Shown here: positions 1 to 9,060 of the stretch, piece after piece
How positions within the stretch are numbered: the first letter of the stretch is position 1
How the letters are laid out: each line of letters opens with the position of its first letter
From: Pseudofulvimonas gallinarii
GTDB lineage: Bacteria; Pseudomonadota; Gammaproteobacteria; Xanthomonadales; UBA2363
Direction of reading: 5' to 3'
Assembly: GCF_004343305.1 (NCBI RefSeq)
Contig: NZ_SMAF01000009.1
Coordinates: 62,001-126,000 of the forward strand
DNA: 64,000 nt
Program-made: the position numbers and the translations under genes
The notes under the pieces: model-generated
The model's input: the letters and a program-made list of their open reading frames with translations, nothing else
Told to the model about the DNA's origin: nothing
The model's database searches: none

Positions 1-3000
1 GAGCCGACAAAACCGTTCGCCACGGCCGTGGTGACCAGTTCGCCGTTGAGGTCGGTATTGCCCACCAGCGTCCCGAGCGTCGCGCCGGCCGCGGTGCTGC
101 TGGATGGGTCGGAGAACGCCACTTCCACGCCCATCACGGCACCGCCCAGTTCATCCTGGACGCGGGCGCGCAAGTCGGTGAACGCGGTATCCACCGGCGT
201 GGACTGGGTGCCGGTGCCGGCATAGGCCACGATCGAATGGGGCGTATTGATACCGCAACGCGAATCCCCGGACGGATCGGACTCCAGCGCAACAGCGACC
301 TGTGGCGCAGGCCCGTTGCCACCCATCGAAGGTGCGGCACCGCCATACCAGTTCGAGCCTACGATCACGCCACCGGTGTGATCGTTGACCAAGGCCAGCG
401 GCGCAGCGATCGCATTGTGGAACACATTGGCGATGTGGCCGCTGCCAGAAGAGTGGAAGTAGATGCCCTGATTATTTGAGGCGTCCACCATGTTGCAGGC
501 CACTTCCGCAGCAACACCGGCGTAGATGCGGATCGCGGCACGCGTTGGCCCACCATCCGTATCGGCGCTGTAAAGCTCATTGCCGGTCACGGTAATGCCA
601 TTGCCGCCGCCGATATTGATGCCACCGTGAGCAGTGCCCTCAATTCGGTTTCCGACCACCTGAGTGTCGACGTTCAGCCCACCCAGCTGGATGCCCTGAT
701 AGGCGATGTTGGAGAAGTGATTGCCGAGGACACGAAGGTTGTTCGACGCTTCGGTCTTCACACCGTTGTAACTGCCACCGGTGAGCTCAGCAAAACGGTT
801 CTGCTCAACAACGATGTTCTGTGTAAGGGTGTTGCTCAGGTAGACGCCGTTGCCGTTGATGCCGATGATGCGGTTGTTGCGCACCACCACGTCGGTAGCG
901 GTGGTGCTGATAGCCGCAACGGGCGCAGAAGTAGTTGAGCTGGTGCCGGTGATGGTGAAACCATCCAGCACCGAACCGGAGCCCGCCGGAGGAATTCTGA
1001 CCCGCACAGGCGCATCGGGGGCGATGATGGTTTCACCGCCGCTCCGCTCAGCCACCGCACTGGACGCATCCACACCTGCCTGGGCACCGAGCAGGCGCAC
1101 CCGCTTGTTGACAGTCACGGCCTGGGCAAAGCTGCCCGCCTCGACCTGGACCACACCATCAACTGCCGCAGCAGCGATGCCGTTGTTGATGGTGCCGGCA
1201 GATACGGCCGCATCGGTCGAGCCGTAGATGTTGGCTGTCTGCCCGGATCGCACGAATACATCATCGACCGCAACGCCTTCGACAGAGGCACCCGGCCCAG
1301 ACAGGACTAGCGTGTGTGCGGACGACGCCAGATCGTAGCTGTTGTCAGAACCGATGCTCAGGTGGGCAGAGCTGGCAGCCAGCCCCTTTTGCGTGTCTTC
1401 GACGTAGAACGCCGCCAACGCGATGGAACTGAAGTCGACATCGGTCACCTCAAAATTATCGACAGGTCCGTCATACCGGGTGGAGTCAGTCGCGAGGACG
1501 CCGATGTCGACATGACTGACCGAACCACCGCTGATGACATTGGCCGCACTGCCGTCATTGACCACATTGCCCAGCAGATAGCCGATGCTGGTGCGGCCTG
1601 CATCGACATCACTGCCGTCAATGCTGTTGCCACTGATGGAAACCGTGCCCCCACGAGTCAACGAGTGGACCCAAATTCCATTCCACTGAGCAGTCAAGGT
1701 CGGTTCTGCACCCTGGCCATATGCATGGATCGTATTGGAGCGAACATGGAATGTCGGCGGCGAACCAACTCCATTCAGCACATTGGCCCAGATGCCAACG
1801 CCCGTGGCTTTGATCAGATTGCCTTCCGCTTGCGCCTCGAAGCCGGCAGTCGGAGGCATTGCTGTCAGCGACTGGGCCTGGATGCCGGTCCTGACCTGCT
1901 CGATATGATTGTTGTCAACATGGGCATAGAGGCTTTCGTACAACAGGATGCCCACTCCATAACCATGGCCATCACTGTTGATGATGCGACTGTTGGCAAT
2001 GATGTTCCGGTCGCCTGGCGCAAGTGCGGATGCGGTGCCACCAATGCCGTAATAGATCGGATTCCGGACCACGACATTGATCACTTCAACAGCACTTCGA
2101 CCAGCGATGTTCACACCAATCGCGACGTCTGGGTTCGCGCCATTCATATCCGGCCGCCCCGATGCGTAGACCGTTACGAGATCCGGATTGTCCGCATCCA
2201 CAACAACACCATCCAGGACTACATCATCACTGGTGATACGGATCACGGCTCCACTGGAGGATGACCAATCCGTGGCATGCGCCCCGCCGACACTGACACC
2301 CGTCGCGGCCGTTGCCGGAACGATGATGGTTTCACCCAGCCCATTGCCGTCACGAGTACCGTTGGCGCCAGCATCGACACCCGCTTGCGCACCACGCAGG
2401 GTGACAGGCTTGTCGATGACCACGTTTTCCACGTAGACCCCGGCATCCGCCACCAGCGTATCGCCCGCCGTTGCGGCGGCAATCGCGGCGTTGATCGAGC
2501 AGTAGCGGGCGCCGGTGTCCTGGTTCAGCACACGCGAGCCGACCATCGGCACGTCTGCGGGCACATGGCGCTCGTCGGTGCCGTTGCCGGCGAAGTTGTT
2601 CTCGTCCGCATCAACGCCGAGGCTGACGCAGGTGAACGGCGCATTGCCGCGATCGAACCAATCGGCGTACTCGGGCTCGTTGGGCAGCGGTGCATCACCT
2701 GGATGACCGGCGTTGCCCTGCTGGATCTGCAAGCCGAACTGGTTGTTCTCCAGCACATTGCCCGCCACGGTGGAATTCAGACCCTCCACCACGATGCCGT
2801 AGGCCTCGTGATCCGGATTGGCAGCCAGGAAATCACGCACCTCGTTCCCGCGAACGATCACGCCACGGGTGACATCGGTCTGGCCCTGCGCTGCGGAGAA
2901 GAAGCGACGCACCACCGAAATGCCGGCACGATCAAGAGGATAGGCGCCCATATGTGTGGGAGCGAGAGCCAGATTCCGGGTGACGCCACTGACGATGTTG

Positions 3001-6000
3001 TTCTGGACCACGATGGCGCCATCACCGCTCTCGCCGCCTGTTCCATTGGGCACCTGCAAGGAGATGCCAAGGCGCCCGGGATTGAAGACCTCGTTGTCGG
3101 CGATCAGGTTTCCACGAAGGCTGGGCGAACCGGACGTCAGCTGCTGTACCGCAATGCCGGTGTCCTCGGTGTTCTCCACCAGGTTGCCGGTAATGTGCAC
3201 ACCGGTGGCCCGGCCATCATTGAGGAGGATGCCACTGGGTGTATTCGGCCCATGCACATGGTTGTCGGCAATGGTGATGTCCTGCTTGAAGCCGTTCCAG
3301 ATGATGATGCCGCGCGGCGCATCGTGAACCAGGTTGTGCTCGATGAGGACATTCTGCAGACCACCGACCGCGTTCGGGTAGATGGCGCCATTTCCGCCGC
3401 AGTGATGAACGTAGTTGTTGGCGATCACCAGACCATGATTGCCCGACGTGGCGTAGATGCAGTTGCCGCCGAAGTTGCGCACTTCGAGGTTGCGGATCTC
3501 GACATCCTGCACGCCGCCGGTAATGGTGATGCCGTTGCCCGGCGCACCGCCGCCGTCGATGATCGTCGACGGCATCGGATCAGGCCCCGCGGCCATTGGC
3601 GTGAACGCCACGCTGCCGACCAGCTTCACCGGCTTGTTCAGCACGATGGGGCCGGAGTACGTGCCCGGCGCCATTTCCAGCGTATCGCCGTCCTGGTGAC
3701 CGGCATCGGCCAGCGCATCCGCCACACTGGCGAAATAGGCGCCATCGCGTAGGCGATGCACGGCGGTGGCACCGCCGATGGTGTAGTCGGTTGCCTCCAG
3801 TTGCGGCACGTAGTCCGCATCGGCGGTGGTCGCGGTGACCGCGTAGGTGCCCACACTGACCGGTGCCGCAGGGCTGCCGTTGTAAGCCAGTGCCACCTTG
3901 GAATCCAGATCGGCCACGGCCGGGTTGGAAGCCGGTGTCACAAAGAACGCCAGCGGCTGTGCGCTGCCGGTGTAACCGGTGGGATTGTCACCGGTGATCG
4001 TGACGTCCAGATCCTGCGTTACCGCGTAAGTGAAGCTCTCGCTGCCGTAGACCGTGGTCGGCTCGATCGCGTCGAAGATTTCGGCCAGCACGTTGTATTC
4101 GCCCGGCACGCGGAACAGCACGCCGATGTCCTGCGGAGGAAGTTCAGCACCCTCATCCAGTTGCACATCAAATGGCGGCCACACCAGCGAGACACTGTTT
4201 CCATCCACAGAACGGACCAGGTCCGTCAGCCCGAAACCCGTCATGACCAGCAGCGAGTCGGCAGTGTCATCCGAGCCATCGCCTGTCGGGCGCTGCGGGA
4301 TCGGTGCGCCGTCGGCACGCGAAACGATGATGCGCCCGCGCACCAGACCCGGGCCGCCGGTGTTCACAGCGGCCAGCGTGAAGGCCTGGAGTTCGCCGGT
4401 TTTGTGGTTGTTGTCGGGATCGACGCCGATATCCAGTTCCACAGTCGGCGGCGGCGGCGGCGGCGTCCAGCCCAACAGCACGTCACCGACATCCGCGTCC
4501 GCGACGACTTTGTTGTGATCTGCAAACGTCTTGGCCTTGACCGCATTGAACTGGGCCTCATTCATGTCGCCCATGAACAGGCCACCGTAGATATTTCCGG
4601 GTGCATTCACATCCCAACGGAATGGGCGCTTGTAGCTGCTCGCGTTACTCCCTCCACTATAGGCGACGGCCTCTCCCAGCACATGCGGCGTATTGGAAGC
4701 GCCCCGACACCCACTATTGGTGCCACTGTTGTGACTGTTGGCGGTGGCGCACGTGCGATCATCCAGCGCGATATACCAGCGAATGTCAGCATCGAAATGG
4801 TTGGCATTGGCCAACGTGCCATCGCCAATCTGCAGCGTACCGCCCGGGGCAGCACCGCTCGGGTCGTTATCGTTAAGGAACAGAATCGCCTTGGTCTTGT
4901 TGCTGCTGCCGCCAGTGGCGCCGTTCGCATGGAATGTGTTGCGCAGGAACGTGACACCATAAGCTGTTGGGGCCGGCAATCCGTTCCAGACCTGCCGATT
5001 GCCCACCAACACTGCCGTGAAATCGGTCTGCTCCAGCTCCGGAGTAAACACATTGTCCTGGACGGTCACTCCTGCGCGGCTCATTACCCATAGCGCCCGG
5101 AACTGTCCTCGAAAGCCCTTGAATTCATTGCCCTCGATGATCGTCGGCTGCGTCTGGCTCGCCATCACCCGGACTGAATGCGCCTCGCTGCCGTTGCCCA
5201 AGGCGCTACCGGTGCTGCTTGGCAGGCCCGGCGGACTGAAGCTGCTGGGGAAGATGAAGTGGTTGTTGCGGATGGCGAGCGGCTCGACGATCCCGCTTGC
5301 GGACGGCAGGTACAGCTGAAGACGTCCGAAAAACCAGTTGTCTTCGATCTTCAGCACTTTCTGCGCCGCCGGGTTGCCGCTGACCACGGTAGGGCTCTGG
5401 ATCCACATGTCCTGGGTAGTCGCAGCAACCTGGTTGCCGATGATCACACCGACTGCGTTCTGCATCGCGATGGCGCGCTTGGGTACGCCGCTGGTACCGG
5501 ACGGCTCAATGACATTGCCTTCGATATGGACGAAGTTGCCCGAGCCGCGCGGCTCATCACTGGGAGCCGAGCTGTCCGTAGTTCCGGCGACACTGATTCC
5601 GATGGGTATGGCATTGGTTCCAGCGGTGACCTTGAAGTAGTTGTTGACCAAGGTAAGACCGTTGACTGCGCCGGTCGCGATCACGCCTTCCTTGGCTCGC
5701 GCCGAAAGACAAAAGAGACCACCACACGGAGCCACCTCGATATACAGGTTCTCGATCCGCACATCCTGGGCACCCCGCACCCAGATCATGCCGCTGGCAT
5801 TTCCGCTGGCCACATTGGCGCTAGCGGCCTGGAGTACGACGGCGTTTGAAGCCTTGTTGTTCGCCGTGCCATACGCCACCGACACACCCTGCACCGGATT
5901 TTCCGCGTACGGCAAGGCAAACGGACTGGTCTGGCCGATCAGCCGCAGACCGTTCTTGCCGGGGCCCTCGATCTTGATGCGATTGCTGGTGAAGGCATAG

Positions 6001-6266
6001 TTGCCACCCGCGACATAGACGGTGTCGTTGACGCCCGCCTTGTCGATCGCCGCCTGGATGGTCTGGCAGGGCGCCTCGGGACTCTCACAGCTGTTGCTGT
6101 TGTTGCCGTTGGTCGCCACGTACCAGTTCGCTGCCAGGGCGTGGCCGGAGCCCACTAGCGCCATCAGCGCCGGCAGCAACCACCTCAAGCCCCATCCCCG
6201 GGTGGTGCAGCCAGCCTTGCGGCCGGGATCGATTCCTTCGACGTTCAATTCAGGGCTTAGGCGCAT
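1..6266 (-). CDS. Giant secreted right-handed parallel beta-helix protein (3' end beyond window)
   Basis: One uninterrupted frame of about 2,088 codons runs from ATG at 6266 (AGGA 7 nt upstream) to the left window edge, so the C terminus is missing. Residues 1-45 are a long-n-region signal peptide ending HALA. At least four right-handed beta-helix modules follow, rich in N-N/G-N turns (for example GNNGI-like and RNNxI-like rungs). Modules begin with an 'AI-A-A-GDT-x-V-x-G-x-Y' entry and a 'K-V-L-x-G' turn near residues 70, 830, 1260 and 1680. Between modules 1 and 2 lie a PPPPPP linker (about residue 602), an Ig/CARDB-like segment and an MBG-like segment (AYNGSPAAP, about residue 810). The visible end resembles a Big-1/invasin Ig domain. 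This architecture suits an exported adhesin or polysaccharide-binding protein; substrate unknown. The MBG and Big-1 calls are by eye. Confidence 0.88.
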   Translation of the reverse strand, partial: MRLSPELNVEGIDPGRKAGCTTRGWGLRWLLPALMALVGSGHALAANWYVATNGNNSNSCESPEAPCQTIQAAIDKAGVNDTVYVAGGNYAFTSNRIKIEGPGKNGLRLIGQTSPFALPYAENPVQGVSVAYGTANNKASNAVVLQAASANVASGNASGMIWVRGAQDVRIENLYIEVAPCGGLFCLSARAKEGVIATGAVNGLTLVNNYFKVTAGTNAIPIGISVAGTTDSSAPSDEPRGSGNFVHIEGNVIEPSGTSGVPKRAIAMQNAVGVIIGNQVAATTQDMWIQSPTVVSGNPAAQKVLKIEDNWFFGRLQLYLPSASGIVEPLAIRNNHFIFPSSFSPPGLPSSTGSALGNGSEAHSVRVMASQTQPTIIEGNEFKGFRGQFRALWVMSRAGVTVQDNVFTPELEQTDFTAVLVGNRQVWNGLPAPTAYGVTFLRNTFHANGATGGSSNKTKAILFLNDNDPSGAAPGGTLQIGDGTLANANHFDADIRWYIALDDRTCATANSHNSGTNSGCRGASNTPHVLGEAVAYSGGSNASSYKRPFRWDVNAPGNIYGGLFMGDMNEAQFNAVKAKTFADHNKVVADADVGDVLLGWTPPPPPPTVELDIGVDPDNNHKTGELQAFTLAAVNTGGPGLVRGRIIVSRADGAPIPQRPTGDGSDDTADSLLVMTGFGLTDLVRSVDGNSVSLVWPPFDVQLDEGAELPPQDIGVLFRVPGEYNVLAEIFDAIEPTTVYGSESFTYAVTQDLDVTITGDNPTGYTGSAQPLAFFVTPASNPAVADLDSKVALAYNGSPAAPVSVGTYAVTATTADADYVPQLEATDYTIGGATAVHRLRDGAYFASVADALADAGHQDGDTLEMAPGTYSGPIVLNKPVKLVGSVAFTPMAAGPDPMPSTIIDGGGAPGNGITITGGVQDVEIRNLEVRNFGGNCIYATSGNHGLVIANNYVHHCGGNGAIYPNAVGGLQNVLIEHNLVHDAPRGIIIWNGFKQDITIADNHVHGPNTPSGILLNDGRATGVHITGNLVENTEDTGIAVQQLTSGSPSLRGNLIADNEVFNPGRLGISLQVPNGTGGESGDGAIVVQNNIVSGVTRNLALAPTHMGAYPLDRAGISVVRRFFSAAQGQTDVTRGVIVRGNEVRDFLAANPDHEAYGIVVEGLNSTVAGNVLENNQFGLQIQQGNAGHPGDAPLPNEPEYADWFDRGNAPFTCVSLGVDADENNFAGNGTDERHVPADVPMVGSRVLNQDTGARYCSINAAIAAATAGDTLVADAGVYVENVVIDKPVTLRGAQAGVDAGANGTRDGNGLGETIIVPATAATGVSVGGAHATDWSSSSGAVIRITSDDVVLDGVVVDADNPDLVTVYASGRPDMNGANPDVAIGVNIAGRSAVEVINVVVRNPIYYGIGGTASALAPGDRNIIANSRIINSDGHGYGVGILLYESLYAHVDNNHIEQVRTGIQAQSLTAMPPTAGFEAQAEGNLIKATGVGIWANVLNGVGSPPTFHVRSNTIHAYGQGAEPTLTAQWNGIWVHSLTRGGTVSISGNSIDGSDVDAGRTSIGYLLGNVVNDGSAANVISGGSVSHVDIGVLATDSTRYDGPVDNFEVTDVDFSSIALAAFYVEDTQKGLAASSAHLSIGSDNSYDLASSAHTLVLSGPGASVEGVAVDDVFVRSGQTANIYGSTDAAVSAGTINNGIAAAAVDGVVQVEAGSFAQAVTVNKRVRLLGAQAGVDASSAVAERSGGETIIAPDAPVRVRIPPAGSGSVLDGFTITGTSSTTSAPVAAISTTATDVVVRNNRIIGINGNGVYLSNTLTQNIVVEQNRFAELTGGSYNGVKTEASNNLRVLGNHFSNIAYQGIQLGGLNVDTQVVGNRIEGTAHGGINIGGGNGITVTGNELYSADTDGGPTRAAIRIYAGVAAEVACNMVDASNNQGIYFHSSGSGHIANVFHNAIAAPLALVNDHTGGVIVGSNWYGGAAPSMGGNGPAPQVAVALESDPSGDSRCGINTPHSIVAYAGTGTQSTPVDTAFTDLRARVQDELGGAVMGVEVAFSDPSSSTAAGATLGTLVGNTDLNGELVTTAVANGFVG

Positions 6267-7124
6267 GACGCGGTCCTCGCGGTTGCGATGGGATGTGGAG
6301 ATGGCGGAAACGGAGAAATGACGAGACCGGACAGTGTCCGGCTCGCCATGGGAATGCGTTGCTGGGAGCGGTGGAGGGGCGCCGCTGTCGCTGGCTGCCC
6401 GCATTCGCGAATCGCCGGGAGGTCGCCAGCGGTCAGGCCCGGGACCCGGGCCCGGTTCGGCGCCGCCGGCGCGGCCAGCAGGCCCGGCCAGGCGGACATG
6501 GCGACCAGAAGCGCAGTCGCCGGCGGCGCCGTTGGCGCTGAAACACCGGCAGCCACGGCAGGACGAGCGGGTATCGGCCTGCATCGTCGTGACGGCTCCA
6601 TCCTTTATGCGGTTCATCCTTGCATCTCCCTTGCCCCTAGCCGGCATGGCGCGAAATCCGTCGGAAACGGCTCACCTCCATGAGACAGGACCCTGCGCCA
6701 CCGTATGTACAAGCCTTTTTATACAGAAAGCGGGACGGACTTGTACTGTCCAGAATGCAAACTTTTGTGACCTGCACCCCGAAACACTTGTGACGCATCC
6801 TTGCACAGGCGGCAGGGCAGGTAAAGATTTTTGCCAACCACGTCACATTTCCGTCAAACGCCACCCATCTGGCAACCCCTAGTTCGGGGTCTTGCGTAGT
6901 TCTACGAATGATGTTCGCCGGTGCTGTGATCTCTACGTGGAGTGGACATTGCAACGCAGCATCCGGGGCGTGGGGCTCCCCAGACACCGCCGGATCGGTC
7001 CGTGTTGCAGACGCAGCATTGCCGGCCCCGGATGAAGCCAGCGCCCGATGCGGTCATACTTCCCGCCTGCGCGGCGACCAGCCAGGTCGACGCCCTGCCC
7101 GACCCGCCCGGAACAGGACCCGCA
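6267..7124. promoter_or_regulatory. Divergent regulatory gap between the beta-helix gene and gspF
   Basis: This 858-bp gap shows no convincing gene on either strand. Its middle (about 6690-6910) is clearly richer in A/T than the flanks, as expected for promoters. It contains an inverted repeat ACCCC-TAGTTC-GGGGT (6875-6890), an adjacent perfect palindrome CGTAGTTCTACG (6895-6906), and a 10-bp inverted repeat CATCCGGGGC/GCCCCGGATG (6960-6969 and 7025-7034). No confident -35/-10 pair was picked. Confidence 0.5.
6875..6906. promoter_or_regulatory. Paired inverted repeats, candidate operator
   Basis: ACCCC (6875-6879) and GGGGT (6886-6890) form a short inverted repeat, followed 4 nt later by the perfect 12-bp palindrome CGTAGTTCTACG (6895-6906). 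They sit side by side in the A/T-rich part of the gap between two divergent genes, a usual place for regulator binding. The regulator is unknown; the first repeat could also be an RNA hairpin. Confidence 0.35.
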
Positions 7125-8333
7125 ATGCCGGCTTTCGAATACCAGGCCCTCGACAACGATGGTCGCCGCCGCAAGGGGGTGATCGAGGCGGACAGCCCGC
7201 GCGGCGCGCGCGCCCTGCTGCGCGAGCGCGGCCTTTCGCCCCTGGCGGTGGACGCCGCGGCGTCCGACGCGCGCCCAGGCCAGGTGCTGTTCCGGCGCCG
7301 GCTTGGCGGCGGCGCCCTGGCGCTGCTCACCCGCGAGCTGGCCACCCTGCTGGCGGCCGGCCTGCCGATCGAGGAGGCGCTGGGCGCCCTGGCGGAACAG
7401 GCGGAAGACCCGCATCAGCGCGGCGTACTGGCCAATCTCCGCGCCCGCGTGCGCGAGGGCAGCAGCCTGGCGGCGGCGCTGGCCGAGCAGCCGGGTCAGT
7501 TCCCCGAGTATTTCCGCGCCTCGGTCGCCGCCGCCGAGCAGAGCGGCCGCATCGACTCGGTGCTGGCCCGCCTGGCGGACTACGCCGAAAGCCATGCCGC
7601 GCTGCGTCGACGGGTGTGGATGGCCCTGCTCTATCCGTTGCTGCTGACGGGTGTGGCGCTGATGGTGGTGGCCGGGCTGCTTCTCTATGTGGTGCCGCAG
7701 GTGATCGAGGTGTTCTCGTCGCTCAATCGCGAACTGCCATGGCTGACCCGGGCGCTGATTGCGCTGTCGGAAGCCCTGCCGCGCTTCGGGCCCTGGCTGC
7801 TGGCGCTGGCCGTACTGGCCGGGGTCGGCATCCGCGCCCTGCTGCGCGATCCGGCGCGGCGGGCAAGCTGGCAATCACTGCTGCTGCGCCTGCCGCTGAT
7901 TGGCCGCCTGCGACTGGCGCTGGATACCTCGCGCTTCACACGCACCCTCGGCTTGCTGACCGGCAGTGGGGTACCGATGCTGGACGCGCTGCGCATGGCG
8001 ACGGGCACGGCGGGGCTGCTGCCATTGCGGCAGGCCCTCGAACGCGCCGGCGCACGCGTCCGCGAAGGCGCCGGGCTGGCTGTCTCGCTGGCAGAGAGCC
8101 GGTTGTTCCCGCCTGTCACGCTGCGCCTGATCGGCAACGGCGAGCGCGCCGGCCGCCTGCCGGCGATGCTCGACCAGGCCGCCGACCACGAGGCGACGCT
8201 GCTGGAGAACCGGCTGTCCACCTTTGTGGCCGTGTTGGGCCCGGCGATGATCCTGCTTGTCGGCGTGCTGGTGCTGGCCATCGTGCTGGCCATCCTGCTG
8301 CCGATCTTCGAACTCAATACCCTGCTCGGCTGA
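7125..8333 (+). CDS. gspF: Type II secretion/type IV pilus inner-membrane platform protein, GspF/PilC family
   Basis: The 402-aa product matches the length of GspF. It starts MPAFEYQALDNDGRRRKG, the classic GspF N terminus, with AGGA 8 nt before ATG 7125; the same frame is open further upstream but without family similarity. Two repeats of the T2SSF cytoplasmic domain (about residues 60-180 and 265-390) each precede hydrophobic segments near residues 165-195, 220-240 and 365-395, giving the three-helix topology of the platform protein. GspF links the cytoplasmic ATPase GspE to the pseudopilus at the inner membrane. No gspE, gspG or other T2SS gene is adjacent, so the gene stands alone; a convergent membrane-protein gene ends 3 bp downstream. 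A type IV pilus role (PilC) is the alternative, but the start is more GspF-like. Confidence 0.85.
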   Translation: MPAFEYQALDNDGRRRKGVIEADSPRGARALLRERGLSPLAVDAAASDARPGQVLFRRRLGGGALALLTRELATLLAAGLPIEEALGALAEQAEDPHQRGVLANLRARVREGSSLAAALAEQPGQFPEYFRASVAAAEQSGRIDSVLARLADYAESHAALRRRVWMALLYPLLLTGVALMVVAGLLLYVVPQVIEVFSSLNRELPWLTRALIALSEALPRFGPWLLALAVLAGVGIRALLRDPARRASWQSLLLRLPLIGRLRLALDTSRFTRTLGLLTGSGVPMLDALRMATGTAGLLPLRQALERAGARVREGAGLAVSLAESRLFPPVTLRLIGNGERAGRLPAMLDQAADHEATLLENRLSTFVAVLGPAMILLVGVLVLAIVLAILLPIFELNTLLG

Positions 8334-8336
8334 GCG

Positions 8337-8969
8337 TCAGCCGTATGGGCGCTGCGACGGCCGGCGCAGCATCCATTTCGCCGCCGCGAGAGCACCGAAG
8401 TAGAGGACACCGAAAGCCAGCAGCCGGTGCGGCGATTCGACCCAGAGGCCGCTTCCAGTGAGACCGAGCGACGCGACCACGTCCGGCTGCAGCCCAAGGC
8501 GTGGCAGCGGCAGCAATGAAGTCAGCAACACGCCGCCGACATACAACGCCGCCGACAGCGCCCACAGCTGCATCTGCACGGCGGCTTCCCCCTTCGGCAT
8601 CGCTCGTCCCGGCAGCACGCCGATGAACTTGGCCAGCAGCAGCCAGCCGACGACCAGCAGGGGCCACCACTGCCGGAATATCACCACGAACATGCCCGTG
8701 AAGGCGAGGTAGAACAGGCCGACGCCGGCAATGAATCCAATGCGCCTGCGACGCGAGGTCTTCGGGTCAAGCGCAATGCCACCCAGCATGCCGCTGGCAT
8801 GAACGGTCAGGAACTCCACCAGCATGATCAGCAGTGCGGTCTCGACGTGGCCGGCGCCGAAAATGTCCGGCTGCAGCCACAGCGCAAGGAAGTAGCCGGC
8901 CGTCAGCGCATCCGGTACTGCGCCGGCGATGCGCTGCCACGTCACGGTGCCGCCGAGGGAGCTGCCCAT
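8337..8969 (-). CDS. Uncharacterised multi-pass membrane protein
   Basis: A 210-aa protein starting at ATG 8969 (MGSSLGGTVTWQRIAG); the frame is open upstream into an Arg-rich stretch that looks non-coding. Hydrophobic segments lie around residues 15-35, 40-60, 75-110, 130-150 and 185-200, so five or six membrane helices are likely. I recognise no family. Its stop lies 3 bp from the gspF stop on the other strand, and clpB is upstream on the same strand (about 90 bp away). No catalytic motif is visible, so no function is proposed. Confidence 0.7.
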   Translation of the reverse strand: MGSSLGGTVTWQRIAGAVPDALTAGYFLALWLQPDIFGAGHVETALLIMLVEFLTVHASGMLGGIALDPKTSRRRRIGFIAGVGLFYLAFTGMFVVIFRQWWPLLVVGWLLLAKFIGVLPGRAMPKGEAAVQMQLWALSAALYVGGVLLTSLLPLPRLGLQPDVVASLGLTGSGLWVESPHRLLAFGVLYFGALAAAKWMLRRPSQRPYG

Positions 8970-9060
8970 GTGGACAAGGATAGTGGCGCACCGGAGGCAT
9001 GGGCACGCGTCGGACGCGGACCGCCGCGACCGCCGCGACCGCCGGCTCACGCCGGCGGGA

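Noticed and set aside
2277-3752. A 491-codon plus-strand open frame, and others at 1314-2264 and 3756-5093
   Set aside because: They are antisense to the beta-helix gene, which has an uninterrupted frame with signal peptide and regular rungs.
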